From contig JAHRBS010000010.1 of assembly GCA_024305745.1 (NCBI GenBank), positions 3,169,501 through 3,233,500 of the forward strand: a DNA stretch of 64,000 nt, read 5' to 3'. This document shows positions 23,901-35,265 of the stretch, one piece after another. The notes under the pieces are model-generated. The model worked only from the letters and a program-made list of their open reading frames with translations. It was not told the DNA's origin and searched no databases. This stretch comes from Polyporus tsugae (Eukaryota > Basidiomycota > Agaricomycetes > Polyporales > Polyporaceae). Position 1 is the stretch's first letter; each line of letters begins with the position of its first letter. The translations under genes and the position numbers were made by a program.

Positions 23901-24351
23901 CGAGCGGAACGTACCACTGAGGCGGCTCGCGCCGCAATTTCAAGGTCTGTGGGCAAGGCGGACAGAGTAGCATTGATGGAGGACAGCAGTGATGGGGAAA
24001 GCAAAGCCAGGTCTCTGCGACAGTCCGCCGCAATGGCCTTGAATATCGCCAATGTGATCAAGAGGGTCCTGAAAGTTTGGATGTTCTAGGAGACACTTTC
24101 TGGAATGAAAGCGGAACATACGCTCGTGCCCTCGAATTTCCAGCCGCGGCTTTCCTGCTATCTGCCTTGGTGCGTTTCTCCAGGTCACTCCCAAGCTTGC
24201 TGATCTTTCCGGGGCGGTTTGCAGCATAATACGTTAGGCGGGAGAGCTCTTGTGAGTTGGGCGAGTAGTCGGGACCCGCAGTGGGGAGAGCAGAGGAAGG
24301 CGGATAACAGGCAGAGACGAGCTGGATATGATTAGGGGTGAGGAGATGCAT
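20925..24351 (-). CDS. EFR3: Efr3, plasma-membrane scaffold of the PI4-kinase complex
   Basis: In yeast Efr3 anchors the Stt4 phosphatidylinositol 4-kinase complex at the plasma membrane. Six exons: 24122-24351, 23915-24068, 23726-23862, 21854-23663, 21525-21786, 20925-21349; 1,005 residues, in line with fungal homologues. The N-terminus carries the family hallmark: TPNHIQLVSACYPP, then GPDYSPNSQELSRLTYYAAN and RPGKISKLGSDLEKR. The rest is a helical-repeat (armadillo/HEAT-like) protein with a Ser/Pro-rich stretch. An upstream in-frame ATG at 24435 would add 28 residues; I prefer 24351 because it places the hallmark at the start, as in other fungi. The C-terminal tail (RYDSFSGDNLSPLV) is a short conserved-looking motif. 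Confidence 0.92.
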
Positions 24352-24665
24352 GCAGCGAGGGTAGGATATGTGCTGGGGGATGAAGGAGAGGACGCAGTTG
24401 GGTGAAGGAGTGGAGGAAGACGGCGAGAGAGACATGCTCGACGGCTTCTGCCCCGCTCCTCTCCCACTCCCGCGTCACAGATCCAAATCGGGTCTGCTTC
24501 ATCTCCTTCCAGGAACGCGGTCCCTTCCCGGAGGATCTTTCATATACTCGTACTCACGCCGAGGCCAGTTTGCCAAAATGCTTCACGCCCCAATTCACAT
24601 CAGTACGGGTGCCCCGTATGCCCTGCCTAGTACATCGTACACCCCATACATACTACACTGCAATA

Positions 24666-25738
24666 CTAACCACTTGTAGTTCGAGATGATCCCGGACCGA
24701 ACATGTCTGTAATCTTCAAAGTGTTCGTGGCTTTGATAACCGCATACTCCCTCTCGGACAATCGCCTCCCCGCCTTGATACTGTCCGTAATCCATTCGGG
24801 CCGAACCACATGCACGGCCCCCTTCTTCGTCGTCAGGAATTTGTGTGTCTTCGCTCCACTCAATTGCTGCGACGTCAAGATGTGAGTCGCCCCGGAGGCT
24901 GTATGCCTGCGTCACCATATCATCCTCGAGTTAGCGGACTGCAACATCAACTGACGTGGCAGGATCAAACGTACATGATTTGACCGCCGGCGATGGTGAC
25001 AATCCGCTTCATTTCGATATCGGTTGTGCCCTCCAGGTACCCATTGATGTATACTCGCACGTTGCGCAAGACTTGCGTCGATGTTTCAGGCAGCTGCCTT
25101 GACAGCTTCTCGCGGCGAACTTCCAGGTAGCCCTTGCGTGGCCCGCGTCCGTCAGACCGCTGGTGACCGGTCGCTGCTGAGCATACGATATCTATATGGC
25201 GATGAGCGGTCGTTCCACATTTAACAATAGGAGGTTGAGGAGTGGCGTTCAGTCATCAGCTGAACTTAAGCCTTGGTCCATATGTGCCCAAGGCTGTCTG
25301 AACCTGGGTAACATCATACGGTGCAGAGGCGTGCGCCTGGGTAAGAGGAAACGGGTCTTGGAGAACACACCTGAGCGAAGGGAAATGTTTGAGTGGGTGA
25401 TAGGATTCGACTCGTCCTTGAGGGTATTCAGAACATGCTTCGTGAGTGCTGATGAGGACGGCTTCGGTTGTACGGCTACTTGGGCCTCCTTCACTAACGG
25501 GGCGAGAATCCTATACCACACACGCAAGTCAGATCTCGGCAAAGGAGTTTACGTTAGGGTGGCTGAATGACTTCTCCGTCCGCTTCTTGTCCTTCCAGTC
25601 CTCGAACTTGCGCTCGTTGCTCCTGCTCACACCGTACGGGTTGTATCTGAACTTCTGGCGCTCTGTCTTGCTCGTGGCATCTTGTTTGCCGTTGAGGCGG
25701 AGGGTCGTCGGCTTCTTGGCGGTGACGAATTTGTCCAT
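24666..25738 (-). CDS. Small BRCT-domain protein resembling the Rev1 N-terminus
   Basis: Contains one BRCT domain built from two well-supported exons: 24975 to about 25190 (RNVRVYINGYLEGTTDIEM...IVTIAGGQI) and 24666-24906 (SGATHILTSQQLSGAKTHKF, VVRPEWITD, IKAGRRLSE). The pattern is closest to the BRCT of the translesion polymerase Rev1. The frame stops about 25 residues after the domain, and the next gene lies 315 bp away, so there is no polymerase part. The first exon is clear at 25529-25738 (MDKFVTAKKPTTLRLNGKQ, then RYNPYG). The middle (about 25190-25530) has several possible splice patterns and I could not settle it. Role: probably DNA damage response, by domain only. Confidence 0.7.
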
Positions 25739-26253
25739 CACGATTACTTAACCACTATATACAGTCGGATATCGAGGCGAGAGTCGGTGTGGTTCAAGTA
25801 GGCATAACAAGAAGTAAACAAGAAGATAAGTTACAGTCGAGTGTCCAAGCGGTTGTGGTTCAACTTGAGAAGCACGCTCCAACTCCGCGACTCCGACGCC
25901 ACAGACGTGTTGTTTTGCAAACAAAGGCACGATCACGTGCTTCCCCTCCTCGCTCCGAAGCATCACCTTGGATTATCCTTGACTATCGCCGAATGGAAGG
26001 CAGCGAAGGTCGTCACCTGAGCGACTCTCTTATAGAACGTATGGAATCTATAGGGCCGCGGAAAGCCTGTTTCTATGTCATCATGGCTCCAATTCTTCCG
26101 GTCGTGACCTGCAGTGGGCGTGGAGACAACGTGGACCTCTCTGTGTGGTCGCGCGGATTATCCGAGAGTCAACGATATATACCGGACGCCTCGATAGTGA
26201 ACAACGACCGCGCCGTTGCACCGACCGAGCGACTGAGCCTCAGATAGCCCGCC
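25739..26253. other. Divergent promoter region between BRCT gene and secreted-protein gene
   Basis: About 515 bases between divergent start codons. Apart from the TATA-like site annotated at 26176, I see no feature. The open frame at 25789-26247 (+) shows no protein-like composition. Confidence 0.45.
26176..26181 (+). promoter_or_regulatory. TATA-like box of the secreted-protein gene
   Basis: TATATA 73 bases before the start codon at 26254, at a fitting distance for a fungal core promoter with a short 5' UTR. Seen directly; its function is inferred. Confidence 0.45.
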
Positions 26254-27070
26254 ATGTCCCTCGCAGCCATCCTCCTGCGATCCGCCCTCGCATCCTTCCT
26301 AACCTCGCTCGTGTTCGTCGCAGCGATGCCATCCTTCGACGGCGTCACCTCCTGGTCATCGATCGGGAATCTCGTCCCCGGGCTGTCTTACCTCGAGGGA
26401 CTCGGTCCCGCTTCAACCCACGGCAGAGCGGACCACATGCCTTTCTACCTGTCCATCGGCGCGACGCGAGGTGAGCCTGTCACCCCAACCTCAACTGCAC
26501 AATATCGCACTCACCCACCCTGCTGTTGGTAATGGTATTGGTACCGCCGCGGGCCGGCACTGATAGGTAACCCGGGGAACGTGTCCATGTACCGCAACAA
26601 GTCCCCACCGCTGTTCTACATCCACCAAAACCAGCTCTGGCACTACCACAACGACTCCACCATCCTCCCCGTCAACGTCCACAACTCGACCGGCTCCGCC
26701 CAGCTGCCCCTGCAGATGATCGCCGGCACCCAGCCGGACGGAGTGCCCGGCGGCCGATGGCGGTGGCAGGCCACGATGCTGTTCTACGAGAACGGCGCGC
26801 AGGACAACCAAGGGCTGTTCTACTCGTGTGCCGACGTGAACGGGCTCAACGGCATGTTCCTCTTCCTCCAGTGGTAGGTGCCGTCGTCATTCGTGCAGTC
26901 CATGGGGCGCGCCCCTGTGGTCCGAGTCGTCAGCGAGAGCGCGGCCGCATCTACAACGCCATCAAAACCACTCACTGATATACTGTTACTACTTCTTCGA
27001 CAGTTCTGCGCCGCCCCCTGGGTGTACAGCTTTCACGGTGCACAGCTTCAACAGCAACCGAATGGCCTGA
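26254..27070 (+). CDS. Small secreted protein of unknown function
   Basis: Exons 26254-26470, 26567-26873 and 27004-27070, 196 residues. The N-terminus is a good signal peptide: a hydrophobic run (SALASFLTSLVFVAA) followed by a polar start of the mature chain. The mature part has two or more N-glycosylation sequons (NDST, NSTG), many aromatic residues (QLWHYHNDSTILPVNVHNST), and conserved-looking GGRWRWQATMLFYEN and GLFYSCADVNG. Two Cys in the last exon (CSAPPGCTAFTVHSF) may pair. Reading through the second intron would give a stop after LFLQW, so the spliced form is preferred. I believe similar secreted proteins are widespread in agaricomycetes, but no function is known to me. Confidence 0.85.
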
Positions 27071-27195
27071 GACTGAGAGGATGATGATGTTGAACGCATA
27101 CACCTGTATATATGACGTTGTACCAATACCACACCATCTCGGGGGAAACGTGCACGAGGATTAAGTTATATTTCGACAGCGGCCATAACATACAA

Positions 27196-28965
27196 TCACT
27201 TCCTCCAGAGGCGGGTATCTAGACGCTTCACGGCGAGCCCGAGGGCGAAGAAACCCAGAAGAGCTGTCGCAGAAGCGATCGGCTTTCGCAGGTGTGCGGT
27301 GAACGGCACCTTGTAAGTAATCTAGAGCAGGGATGCTTAGCACGGAGTCGGGATACGGAAAGTTGAAACGCCTTACGTAGACGACACCGCCGTGCTTGTC
27401 GGTAAGCTGCTTGTACTTCAGGATGACCTTGGGGCGGCCCACGGTGTCGAGGTACGAGATGTGCGTGGAGAGGTTCTCGGAGAGGGCAGGGTACGGCGCA
27501 TGGTAGGCGATATCACTGACAAGAACACAGGTCAGCGAGACCACATCTTCAATTCAGACAGCACAGCTTACGTTGCACCCTCAGGCAAGATGATCTTAAC
27601 CTCGGCATCGTCGATGACCGTACCGGGGATAACCGTCATGATGGGTACGCCGACAACGTACTTGCCCGTCTTGCTGTCATAGCCGGCATAGTCCTCGAGC
27701 GGAGAGTCCCATCCGAGGGTGAAGCTGTAGTTCCAGCCGCCCATGAGGGGGTAACGCGGGCGCATCTCAAAGACACTGAACCGGTTGGCCTCGGCTCCCT
27801 TGGGAATAGAGGGAGTTGTGCGGAGGGCGGAGGTGGACACGTTCCCAACCAAGTCGTAGTAGTACACAGAGTGAATACCAGCGGGGAGGTGAAGCTGGAG
27901 GGAAGGGAGGACGTGAGCCGCAGGCCTGCCGAAGTAAGCTTGGCTCTGGTGCTCAAGACGAGAAAAGTGCCCCTTCAAACTGGTTGACATACACAAACAA
28001 CAGCGGTCAGTCGATAGCTACGGGCAGTCCATAAGAAAAACTTACCGAGGGCCAGCGTTGTGGAGATGGAAGTTGTCCTGAATGTTGAGGTTTGCTCCCC
28101 AGTGACTGATCTCCGCTGCACGCTCAAGCTTGGTGATCTCGAGAACAGGGTAATCAAACGCATAATGGATGACGATCTCCTTTTGCTTCTTGTCCATGAA
28201 GCTCCCGATAGCGGAAGGAGGAATGTCGTAGAAAGGGCCATAGGTAATAGTCGCGCCAGCCTTGGTCACCACCGCGTCGGTCGTGAACTCGACGTCTTCC
28301 GGAGTAGTGTACGAGTGCACCTGGGGACTTGGTGCCCTGTAGTCCAAGTCGATAAGTCAATTCGTACAGTGGGTTGCATATATGCTATCTAAGACACATA
28401 CCTAACCTTTGTCCGCTGAACAGCGGTCTTGTACGGGCTCAGAACCAGGAGTTGGGAGTGATACTTGAGGGATTGCGGGTCCTTTTGTGCCGCCTCCTCA
28501 GGCCAAGCGTACGTCGCGTGTGTCTGGACCGTCTCAATCACAAGGTTGGCCGTTTGATTCACGCTCAGAGGCTTCGGCAGTTCGATCGTATAAAGGTAGA
28601 CCCCACTAGTAACGTAACGCAGCCACGTTACAACTGACCTTGCATAACAAGCGCAAGCGCAGCACATACCTGTCCTTATGGTACCCAAAGTCCTCCAGCG
28701 GTAACTGCTCTGTCTGGCCCTTCAGCTTCGCCTCCAGCCAGCTCGTGTGCGCGTGCTCCTGCTCCCCGAGCGCGATGGTGTAGACACTAGAGCCGTCTTC
28801 GAGCGCCTTGACAGCATACGTGGTCGTGAGATGCACGAGCGCGCCTCCGAGCTCCACCGTGCGGACAATCGCAGTGTTTTCGAACGAATTAGCAGCGGAT
28901 GTACATAGTGGAAGAAGGAAGACAGAGAGAAGGAGCGAGAGGGAGGCCCGCCAGTGCCGTGGCAT
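27196..28965 (-). CDS. OST1: OST1 / ribophorin I, oligosaccharyltransferase subunit
   Basis: Subunit of the ER complex that transfers glycans to Asn residues of nascent proteins. Six exons: 28670-28965, 28402-28605, 28046-28336, 27572-27979, 27377-27515, 27196-27321; 487 residues against 476 in yeast. A signal peptide (LSLLLSVFLLPLCTSAA) precedes the luminal domain, which shows family motifs such as VYLYTIELPKPLSV, PYKTAVQRTKVR and RPRYPLMGGWNYSFTLGW. The last exon encodes a single membrane segment (ASATALLGFFALGLAVKR) and a short basic cytosolic tail. It converges on the secreted-protein gene with 125 bp between stop codons. Confidence 0.95.
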
Positions 28966-29188
28966 GGTAAGGGGGAAATGGAGAAGACGAGGACGTGGTC
29001 CGCAACGAAGTGTGCTTTAGCGCGAGCGTGTCGTGGCGCGTCGCCAGAAATAGCATTGCTCTTCTCCATGCTGCTGCGCATATACGGTCCGAGTCTCGCA
29101 CTCTCGAGTCCACAGGGCATATAAGTAGTGTTCGACGTAGATTACCAGGAGTCTATGTATTGTAGAATGCGGGAGATACATGCGTCCT

Positions 29189-30186
29189 CTACCACGCCCA
29201 TGTCGCACCAGGGTTGCGGAGGGGGACGTCCTCTCTGACAAGACCGGCAGACCTGATCTTGTCCAGCTTTCTCTGCCTGTCCTCCGCATGCAACTCTGCC
29301 CTTGTCTTTCCTTCCCTCAGCACAACATGCAGCCGCGAGTGTGGATGTATTTTGAGACCTGCGCGTCCACGACCCTTCATGTCATACCGCTTAATCTGGT
29401 TAGGGCCCTTTGTAACCCAAGACTCCGCTATGGAACGCTCAGCATTTACGAAGGATAAACAAAGCTGTCGATACGCACAGACGACGAGCCTCCCTTCGTC
29501 AAGGTCCTTGAGCTTGACGGCGTGAGACTTGGCCACAACCAGCATGCTCTTGATACGATTACTCGCACGCTTCTCGCTGAACATCATCTGGAGGATGGCA
29601 TGGTCGATGGGCTTGCCAGCAATCTGCCGGCCGATCATGTTCAGCTTGCGGTGCGACATCTTGAAGTTGGCGGTCGAGTACTTGTGCTGCAGGGAGTTCG
29701 GCAAGGCAACACACGGACAGCTGGGGAGTATGACACACCTCGGTGTAAGTCTTTTTCTTCCACGCAGGCACGACCTCGCCCGCTTCCTCCCCCTCTACCG
29801 TCGGAACCGACTCGAAGACTCCCAGTTGACCCTTCTCCGCGGCCTGCCGGCGGGCAGCCTCGATTTCCTCCTGCGTGTTCCTCTGACGCACGTTGTCCGC
29901 AAGCGATTCTCTGAGCCATTGGACGGGTCCCTTAAAGTTGGGCAGACGCATAGATATGCTAGAAAGCAGACAATTCGATCAGAAATTCTGCAATGCAGTG
30001 TGTCAATGGTACACATACTTGCGGCGTTGAACAACTTGAGCCCGGAACAGTCGCGAGCTGGATGCTACATTATGAGCAGGCACCGTCGAAGCAGCTCTAC
30101 TCGCTGTACAGGGCGATAAATGCGCGAGCAACTTTTGAAAGCAAATAATACGCACCAGTCCGGAGACTTGCCCCGACAGACTGCAT
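29189..30186 (-). CDS. MRPL22: Mitochondrial large-subunit ribosomal protein uL22m
   Basis: Five exons: 30156-30186, 30019-30103, 29739-29958, 29479-29686, 29189-29427; 260 residues. The first two exons encode a basic, Ser/Ala/Arg-rich mitochondrial presequence (SLRTASRAASTVPAHNVA). The L22 fold is recognised from STANFKMSHRKLNMIGRQI, AILQMMFSEKRASNRIKSML and KGRGRAGLKIHPHSRLHVVL. The 51-nt fourth intron has a length divisible by three and no stop; I remove it because LVVSESWVTKGP then fits the family, while reading through inserts 17 residues into the core. The start is 179 bp from that of Yos1 on the other strand. Confidence 0.93.
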
Positions 30187-30365
30187 GGCGGAACAAGGAA
30201 CAAGGGTGATGAGGTCGCGTCTCGGGACTCGGCGTCGGGAGGAAGGACGAGAGACGGAAGCGCCTCCAGCCACGCGACTGACACTGCTGCACGTCCGGCG
30301 CTTAGACAATAACACGACCTCCGACACGTCCACCACCACTTACCTCTCGCTCAAGCTTGGGCACG
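30187..30365. promoter_or_regulatory. Bidirectional promoter of uL22m and YOS1
   Basis: Only 179 bp separate the two start codons, so both 5' UTRs and core promoters are packed here. No obvious TATA box is seen. Confidence 0.5.
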
Positions 30366-30781
30366 ATGCTCGGACGTCTCCTCTATGTTTTCCTACTCAT
30401 GACCAACGCTTTGGCTGTGCTCAGCGAAGACCGGTTCCTCGCACGAAGTACGTTCTGGACTTCTCTATCCTCTGGCCTCTTGCTTACTGGACTTGGACGT
30501 TGCGCCTTTCGGTAGTCGGTTGGGGAACCGCACAAGCACAGCCTGTAAACCAGGGCTTTGGGCAGTCATACGCTCAACCATACGACCAACAAGGATATCC
30601 TGCGGGACAGGACGTTGGAGTGAAGGGTCGTTTGATAAACCTCATCAGCGCCGTCAGGACGCTCATGCGGAGTGAGCACCGTCCTTCGCTATACCGAGTC
30701 GTCACTGAGACCTCCGTTACAGTACCCCTAATAGGACTGAACCTCGTGATCATAATATACGAGCTTCTGTTGGGTGGTTGA
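30366..30781 (+). CDS. YOS1: Yos1/IER3IP1-like ER-Golgi transport protein
   Basis: Small membrane protein that in yeast works with Yip1 and Yif1 in ER-to-Golgi vesicle transport. Exons 30366-30447, 30516-30671 and 30723-30781, 98 residues, slightly longer than the usual 80-90. First membrane segment LLYVFLLMTNALAVLSEDRFLAR, then a Gln/Tyr-rich loop, then the family-typical RLINLISAVRTLMRIPLIGL leading into the second membrane segment (NLVIIIYELLLGG). The loop (NQGFGQSYAQPYDQQGY) is longer than in animal IER3IP1. It converges on the GILT gene with about 100 bp between stops. Confidence 0.92.
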
Positions 30782-30883
30782 TGTTCGATGGTTGTACACG
30801 AATAGACACGTTCCGACATTCCCCAGAAACCCTCGCCACGACCAGTCTGTACGGTGTCCGACGTCTCCAGCCCCTGCCGACGT

Positions 30884-31799
30884 TCAATCCTGGTTCAGTT
30901 TGTTGTACTCCTCCTCAATTTGCCTGATGAAATCGGCAGGGGTATGTCCACCCTGAATTGTTGCGTTGGAGGGTCAGTGTTGCAGCAACATTAGGTTGAA
31001 TGGTGAGTCCTAACCTCGCACTGTTTCCACTCCCCATCCCGGATACAGACCTGCTTCCCATTGATTATCACGGTGCAACTTTTCCTATCGGCGAAACGCG
31101 CGCATCGTCAGGTCAACGTCGGTCAAACCTTGAATTGAATTCACTCACTCGATACCGAGGAGGTTCGTCTCCTGGACATTCTGTCGTAAGAGGCTTAATC
31201 CCTCTTCTCCCCTGCCGTCACCGCTCAACCCTGCACAGGTACCAACTCCACTGTTTTCCCAATCCAGCTTCGCCGAGTTCGCGCACTTGAGCGCTGTTGC
31301 AGGCTTGCCGACTTCGTACCTGCCCTGGAAGTTCTGGCACTGCACGAACTCCCACCACCGCTCGAAGGGCGCATGCTTGATGGCGCACAGCTCCTGCACG
31401 TTCCCGGCACATTCATTCTGGCCATGCATGCACGTCACCCCGAAGTCGGGTTCGGATGAATTCAATCTGGCGGTTGCTTAGTATCTCGGACATGCGTAGG
31501 CGTAGGAACAAATAACCAGGATCTTACTTTCCGATGAACGTCAGAGTCAAGTCGACTTTGTCGCCGACGCGTTGCACGACATGATCGAAGACGCTCTCAC
31601 AAAGGATTGCATCTGGACATGCGCTCATCACGCCCAACATCACAGGGACTTTGACGGCATCTTCCGCTCCTGACCACGCCCCAGCGCCAGACTGGACAAG
31701 CAAGGGATCCAGATGGAGGACCCCGGCGTGAACTGATGGGAAGAGGACGGTGGCCAGGGATGAGATCGATGAGAGTCCTACAAGGGTAGCGGGGAGCAT
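30884..31799 (-). CDS. GILT-family thiol reductase-like protein
   Basis: Relative of gamma-interferon-inducible lysosomal thiol reductase. Four exons: 31528-31799, 31149-31466, 31015-31084, 30884-30952; 242 residues. Signal peptide at the N-terminus (SISSLATVLFPSVHA). Family signs: VPVMLGVMSACPDAILCE at residues 51-68, the GILT signature region GVTCMHGQNECAGNVQELCA, paired Cys further on (FVQCQNF, ALKCANS) and SCTVIINGKQVCIRDGEW near the end. The animal CxxC pair is here C61-P-D-A-x-x-C67; I recall a C-P-D-A-x-x-C form in other fungal members. Whether it is a reductase is not known from sequence. An ATG at 31826 would add nine residues (mostly Thr). Confidence 0.88.
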
Positions 31800-32708
31800 G
31801 GTAGTGGTGGTGGTGGTAACGAACAATGCTCAGGAGGCTTGGCCGTCGTGCCGCCTGCGACTCTCTGCGACCACGGTCGGTGAATATTAATTATGGGGCT
31901 GGCAGGATGCGAGGATGACAGAGCAAGCTTAAGCGCCGGCGGAGAGGGTTGCGCAATGCGCAGGCGCTGTTACAACTTGAGCTCCAACTTTGTGGCAAAG
32001 TCTCCGTGCAGATCCAGAAGGTACAGTACGGTTCATACAACCTCGCTCAGTCCTCGCTCTCGCATCTGAATCCAACGAGGGCGTGCACTGGCGTGCTCTA
32101 GCGCTAGTGCGGTTACTGGTTGACAACTATTGACAGCCGGACGCCACCGCTGTACATATGCAGGGTTGCAAGTTTGGGCGGTGACATGGACAGCCAATTG
32201 CAAGTGTGTGCGGATTCAGGTAAGGATATCTAGGTAAGGATATCTACCGTTCCTTGTGTCTCTAGACTCGGAGCCCACGGTCTCTCCTGGAGGCCTGATA
32301 GTATTCAGCTTACAGACGGAGAGTTTAGTCGGGATCCGAGTGCGAATGGTCAACCGGTCATGGTCGGTGTTTCGAACCACGAGCTCTGTTTGCCGACGTG
32401 ACGATCAAACACAGACATCGCACTGGTATGTAGTCCAATACATACGGGGGCTGTCGCATAGGGAATTGGCGATATCATGTCCGGTTAATGCAATTCCTTG
32501 GTCTGGCCGCCGGGTTCAAACAATATTCATCCCCGAACTCCTTGGTCCCCGACTCCTTCCTCCGGATCCCTCCCTTCCTCCCGTCCTCTGTCGCTGCCTC
32601 TCCGTTAGGTCTTGCCCGCGAGTTCTGTCGGGCCGCCCACACTCGTTCCCATACTGCTACTCACTTTCCCTCTAATTATTGTTCTGGAACCAGATTATCG
32701 CTTGATTC
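31800..32708. other. Divergent intergenic region, GILT gene to membrane-protein gene
   Basis: About 910 bases between divergent starts. Besides the short tandem repeat at 32218-32245, I see only composition typical of promoters, with a C/T-rich run (ccgactccttcctccgga, tccctcccttcctcc) at 32548-32583 before the downstream gene. Confidence 0.45.
32218..32245. repeat. Perfect 14-bp tandem duplication
   Basis: Two adjacent identical copies of AGGTAAGGATATCT (32218-32231 and 32232-32245). It lies in a promoter region and could be a recent slippage event or a doubled protein-binding site. Confidence 0.8.
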
Positions 32709-34235
32709 ATGGGCTCTCTACAACCAATAATCATCGATGACGGAGACCTGCACGACATACTGTACCAACCCACTAATCTCTGGGCTCATAGACAAGGCCA
32801 GAACTTCCACGGTTCTACATTCTCCGCGGGTTTCACCGGCGCGCAGAGCCAGTTCAAGTTCAATGGTACATCGTCTTCGCCTCATCTCCGCGTTGTGCCA
32901 CTTACCGTCCCGCACCCTGTGCTCTGACTGCAGGGACAAACCTCGTGGTGTACGGCGCGCAGACGCCTCGCCCGGCGGGCAACAAAACTGCGGTCCCGCC
33001 GTCGGTGACGTTCGCCATCGACGGCATCATCCCGATGGTGGTCGTCAGCAACCCTGACGTCAACTCGACCCAATACGCGACCCAATTCTTCGACTCGCAT
33101 ACGCTTCCGGCGGGAGAGCACGTCCTGCAGATCGATGTCCAGTATGGATCGGACGACTGGCCGTTTGTCCTTGACTACCTTGAGTATACGCCCATGAACA
33201 GTTCAAGCGCTTCTGTGAGTTCGGGCAGTGGGAGCCAAACCTCACATACAGGGCCGATCATTGGAGGGTTCGTCGGAGGGGCGGCGTTAGTTGGAGGGGT
33301 TGCGTTGGCAAGTTGGCTCTTCTACAAGCGGAAGAGACGGCCTGGAAGGATGGCGAAGAAGTATGGGCACTACGTCCTCAAGGATGCGAAGAAGAGGCCG
33401 GATCTGGCGGACAACTTCGAAGGTGAGCATACGCATACGCACAACGTTACAGGAAAAGTCGAAACAATTGCGGTTCATACCAGATTACAAACCGATGTCT
33501 GAGGATATCATCGCGCCACCCGCATCCTCCTACGTCGTCCAGGAGACCCGTTCCCTCCACTCGGGCTCAGTCCGAACCGAGACGGTCATGTATCTCCCAA
33601 GGCGAACATCCATGGAGTCGCTCAGCGAGATGGAGTTCGCCCAGCTGTCCGCCCAGTTCCCGCTCCCGCGGCCCAACTCGCACGTCCTCTACCACCAGCC
33701 CTCCTATTCTTCCTTCGCACCCTCGCGCCCAGGCACGCCGTCCAGTGCCAGTCCGAGCGTATACGGACACCAGCTCCCCCTCCTGCCCCCAGCCCCGTAC
33801 TGCCCCGGGTCGCCGACCATCTCGTACCGCTCCGCCACAACCGCTGACCTCTCCACCATCTCGTCTTCCACCATGAACTCGCGTGCACCTCTCCAACTTG
33901 CCCCTGGGAGTCACTACGGCGAGGCAAGTCCTTCGCGACCCAGCAGCAGCAAGCACGCAGAGGTGGAGGCGGAGGCGGAGGCGCGCCCGCGCAACAAGCT
34001 CGCCACCTTCCACGCGGACTCGGGCGTGCGATTCACCGCGTACGGCGAGATGATTCTCGCCAGCGAGCCTGACACGATGCCTCCTGGGACCCCGCCGGCG
34101 TTCCTGCACACGGATCCGGCGGAGCTGGGCAGGACGGAAGACGAGCTGGAGGAGCGGCGGAGGCGGAAGGCGAGGCATGTGTCGCTTTGCGGCACTGCGA
34201 TCTCGGATGTGCCGCCGATGTATACTGAACAATGA
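32709..34235 (+). CDS. Single-pass membrane protein with extracellular and cytosolic domains
   Basis: Exons 32709-32865, 32934-33422 and 33484-34235, 465 residues. No N-terminal signal peptide is seen. The first ~140 residues (IIIDDGDLHDILYQP, QSQFKFNGTNLVVYGAQTP, VLQIDVQYGSDDWPFVLDYL) look like a beta-rich domain. A Ser/Gly/Thr-rich stalk follows, then one membrane segment at about 159-183 (GGFVGGAALVGGVALASWLFYKRKRR) with a basic stop-transfer end. The cytosolic tail is Ser/Pro-rich and disordered, with a charged helix near the end (EDELEERRRRKARH). This layout is common among agaricomycete membrane proteins I have seen, all of unknown role; a surface sensor or wall-linked protein is a guess. 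Confidence 0.85.
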
Positions 34236-35265
34236 GTTACTATACGGGATAAGGCCTGGGGCTGGTGATCAAGTCTGTGGGCGTTGGTGCAGTGCACTGT
34301 ACTAGTAGTGCCTTCATCGTTTTCCGTTGTCTGTTAACATACATCGTTTCTCATTTTGTATCGTAACTTTTTCATGGACGTACTATTTACCGGGGATGTT
34401 CGGAACATATGCTCAAACGTGAGGTGACCCAAGTATGTACTACGCAGTCGGTCCTGCGACGGACTTACTTGAATCTTGAGTCCAACTCTTGACCGAAGCC
34501 CAGCGCCAGGCACAACCGCCCAATCACACCCGCGAGTTAAGCAATATGCAGAAGTCTGCTGACCCGGGCCATTCTACCAGAGTAAACAACAGTGGCAGAG
34601 GGTGGTACAACATACAATCCCCTCGCCTTTTACTAGGGGATTCCGTGTACCGCCCTCAGCTCAATGCCACATCCCGAATTTTTCAGGACATATGAACCTC
34701 GTGTTCATCGGAGTGCTTCTTTTTGTCATTTGCATTGATCAAATGCGTGTCTTCCGTTGCTTCATTTCCGAGACAATTAAACTTGGGCTTCAAGCGTGTT
34801 GCAGTGATCGCACGGCTCGGTGCTTGCGCAATGAAGACCGCCTTACTCAATGTTTGGGACGCCTCCGAGGGCGGATTACCTATTGCGGAACGTCGCGATG
34901 GGCATTTGGGCGCCGGGGACCGCGTGAATGAGGACTCGGTCTCTGCTTGTCTCTGTCTTGTCTGGTGTACACAATCTATTATCGCCCCCCTCTTGGTTTA
35001 CGAAGGCACGCTGGTAGCAGCCCGCTCGGGTCCGTTCGCAATATTCGCCCTCCCGAACGCTCGAAGTCCTTTCATTACCGTGCTGCAGCGAGGTCTGCAC
35101 CTCACCCCACCCCTTACATATACCCCAACGTTCTGCCGCCGCATCCTTTGTACTTCAACTCCCTGCTGCAGGCAGCCGCACCTCCACCGCATAACCCCCT
35201 TACCCCCGCTCCGACGTGTCCTCGCTCCCTTTGTACTCGCCGACGTTGGTTGACCCGGACCGGAT
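34236..35265. other. Intergenic region upstream of the coiled-coil gene
   Basis: About 1,030 bases. Several open frames cross it (for example 34723-35253, +) but their composition is irregular and they have no recognisable domain. I see a presumed 3' UTR and promoter only. Confidence 0.4.
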
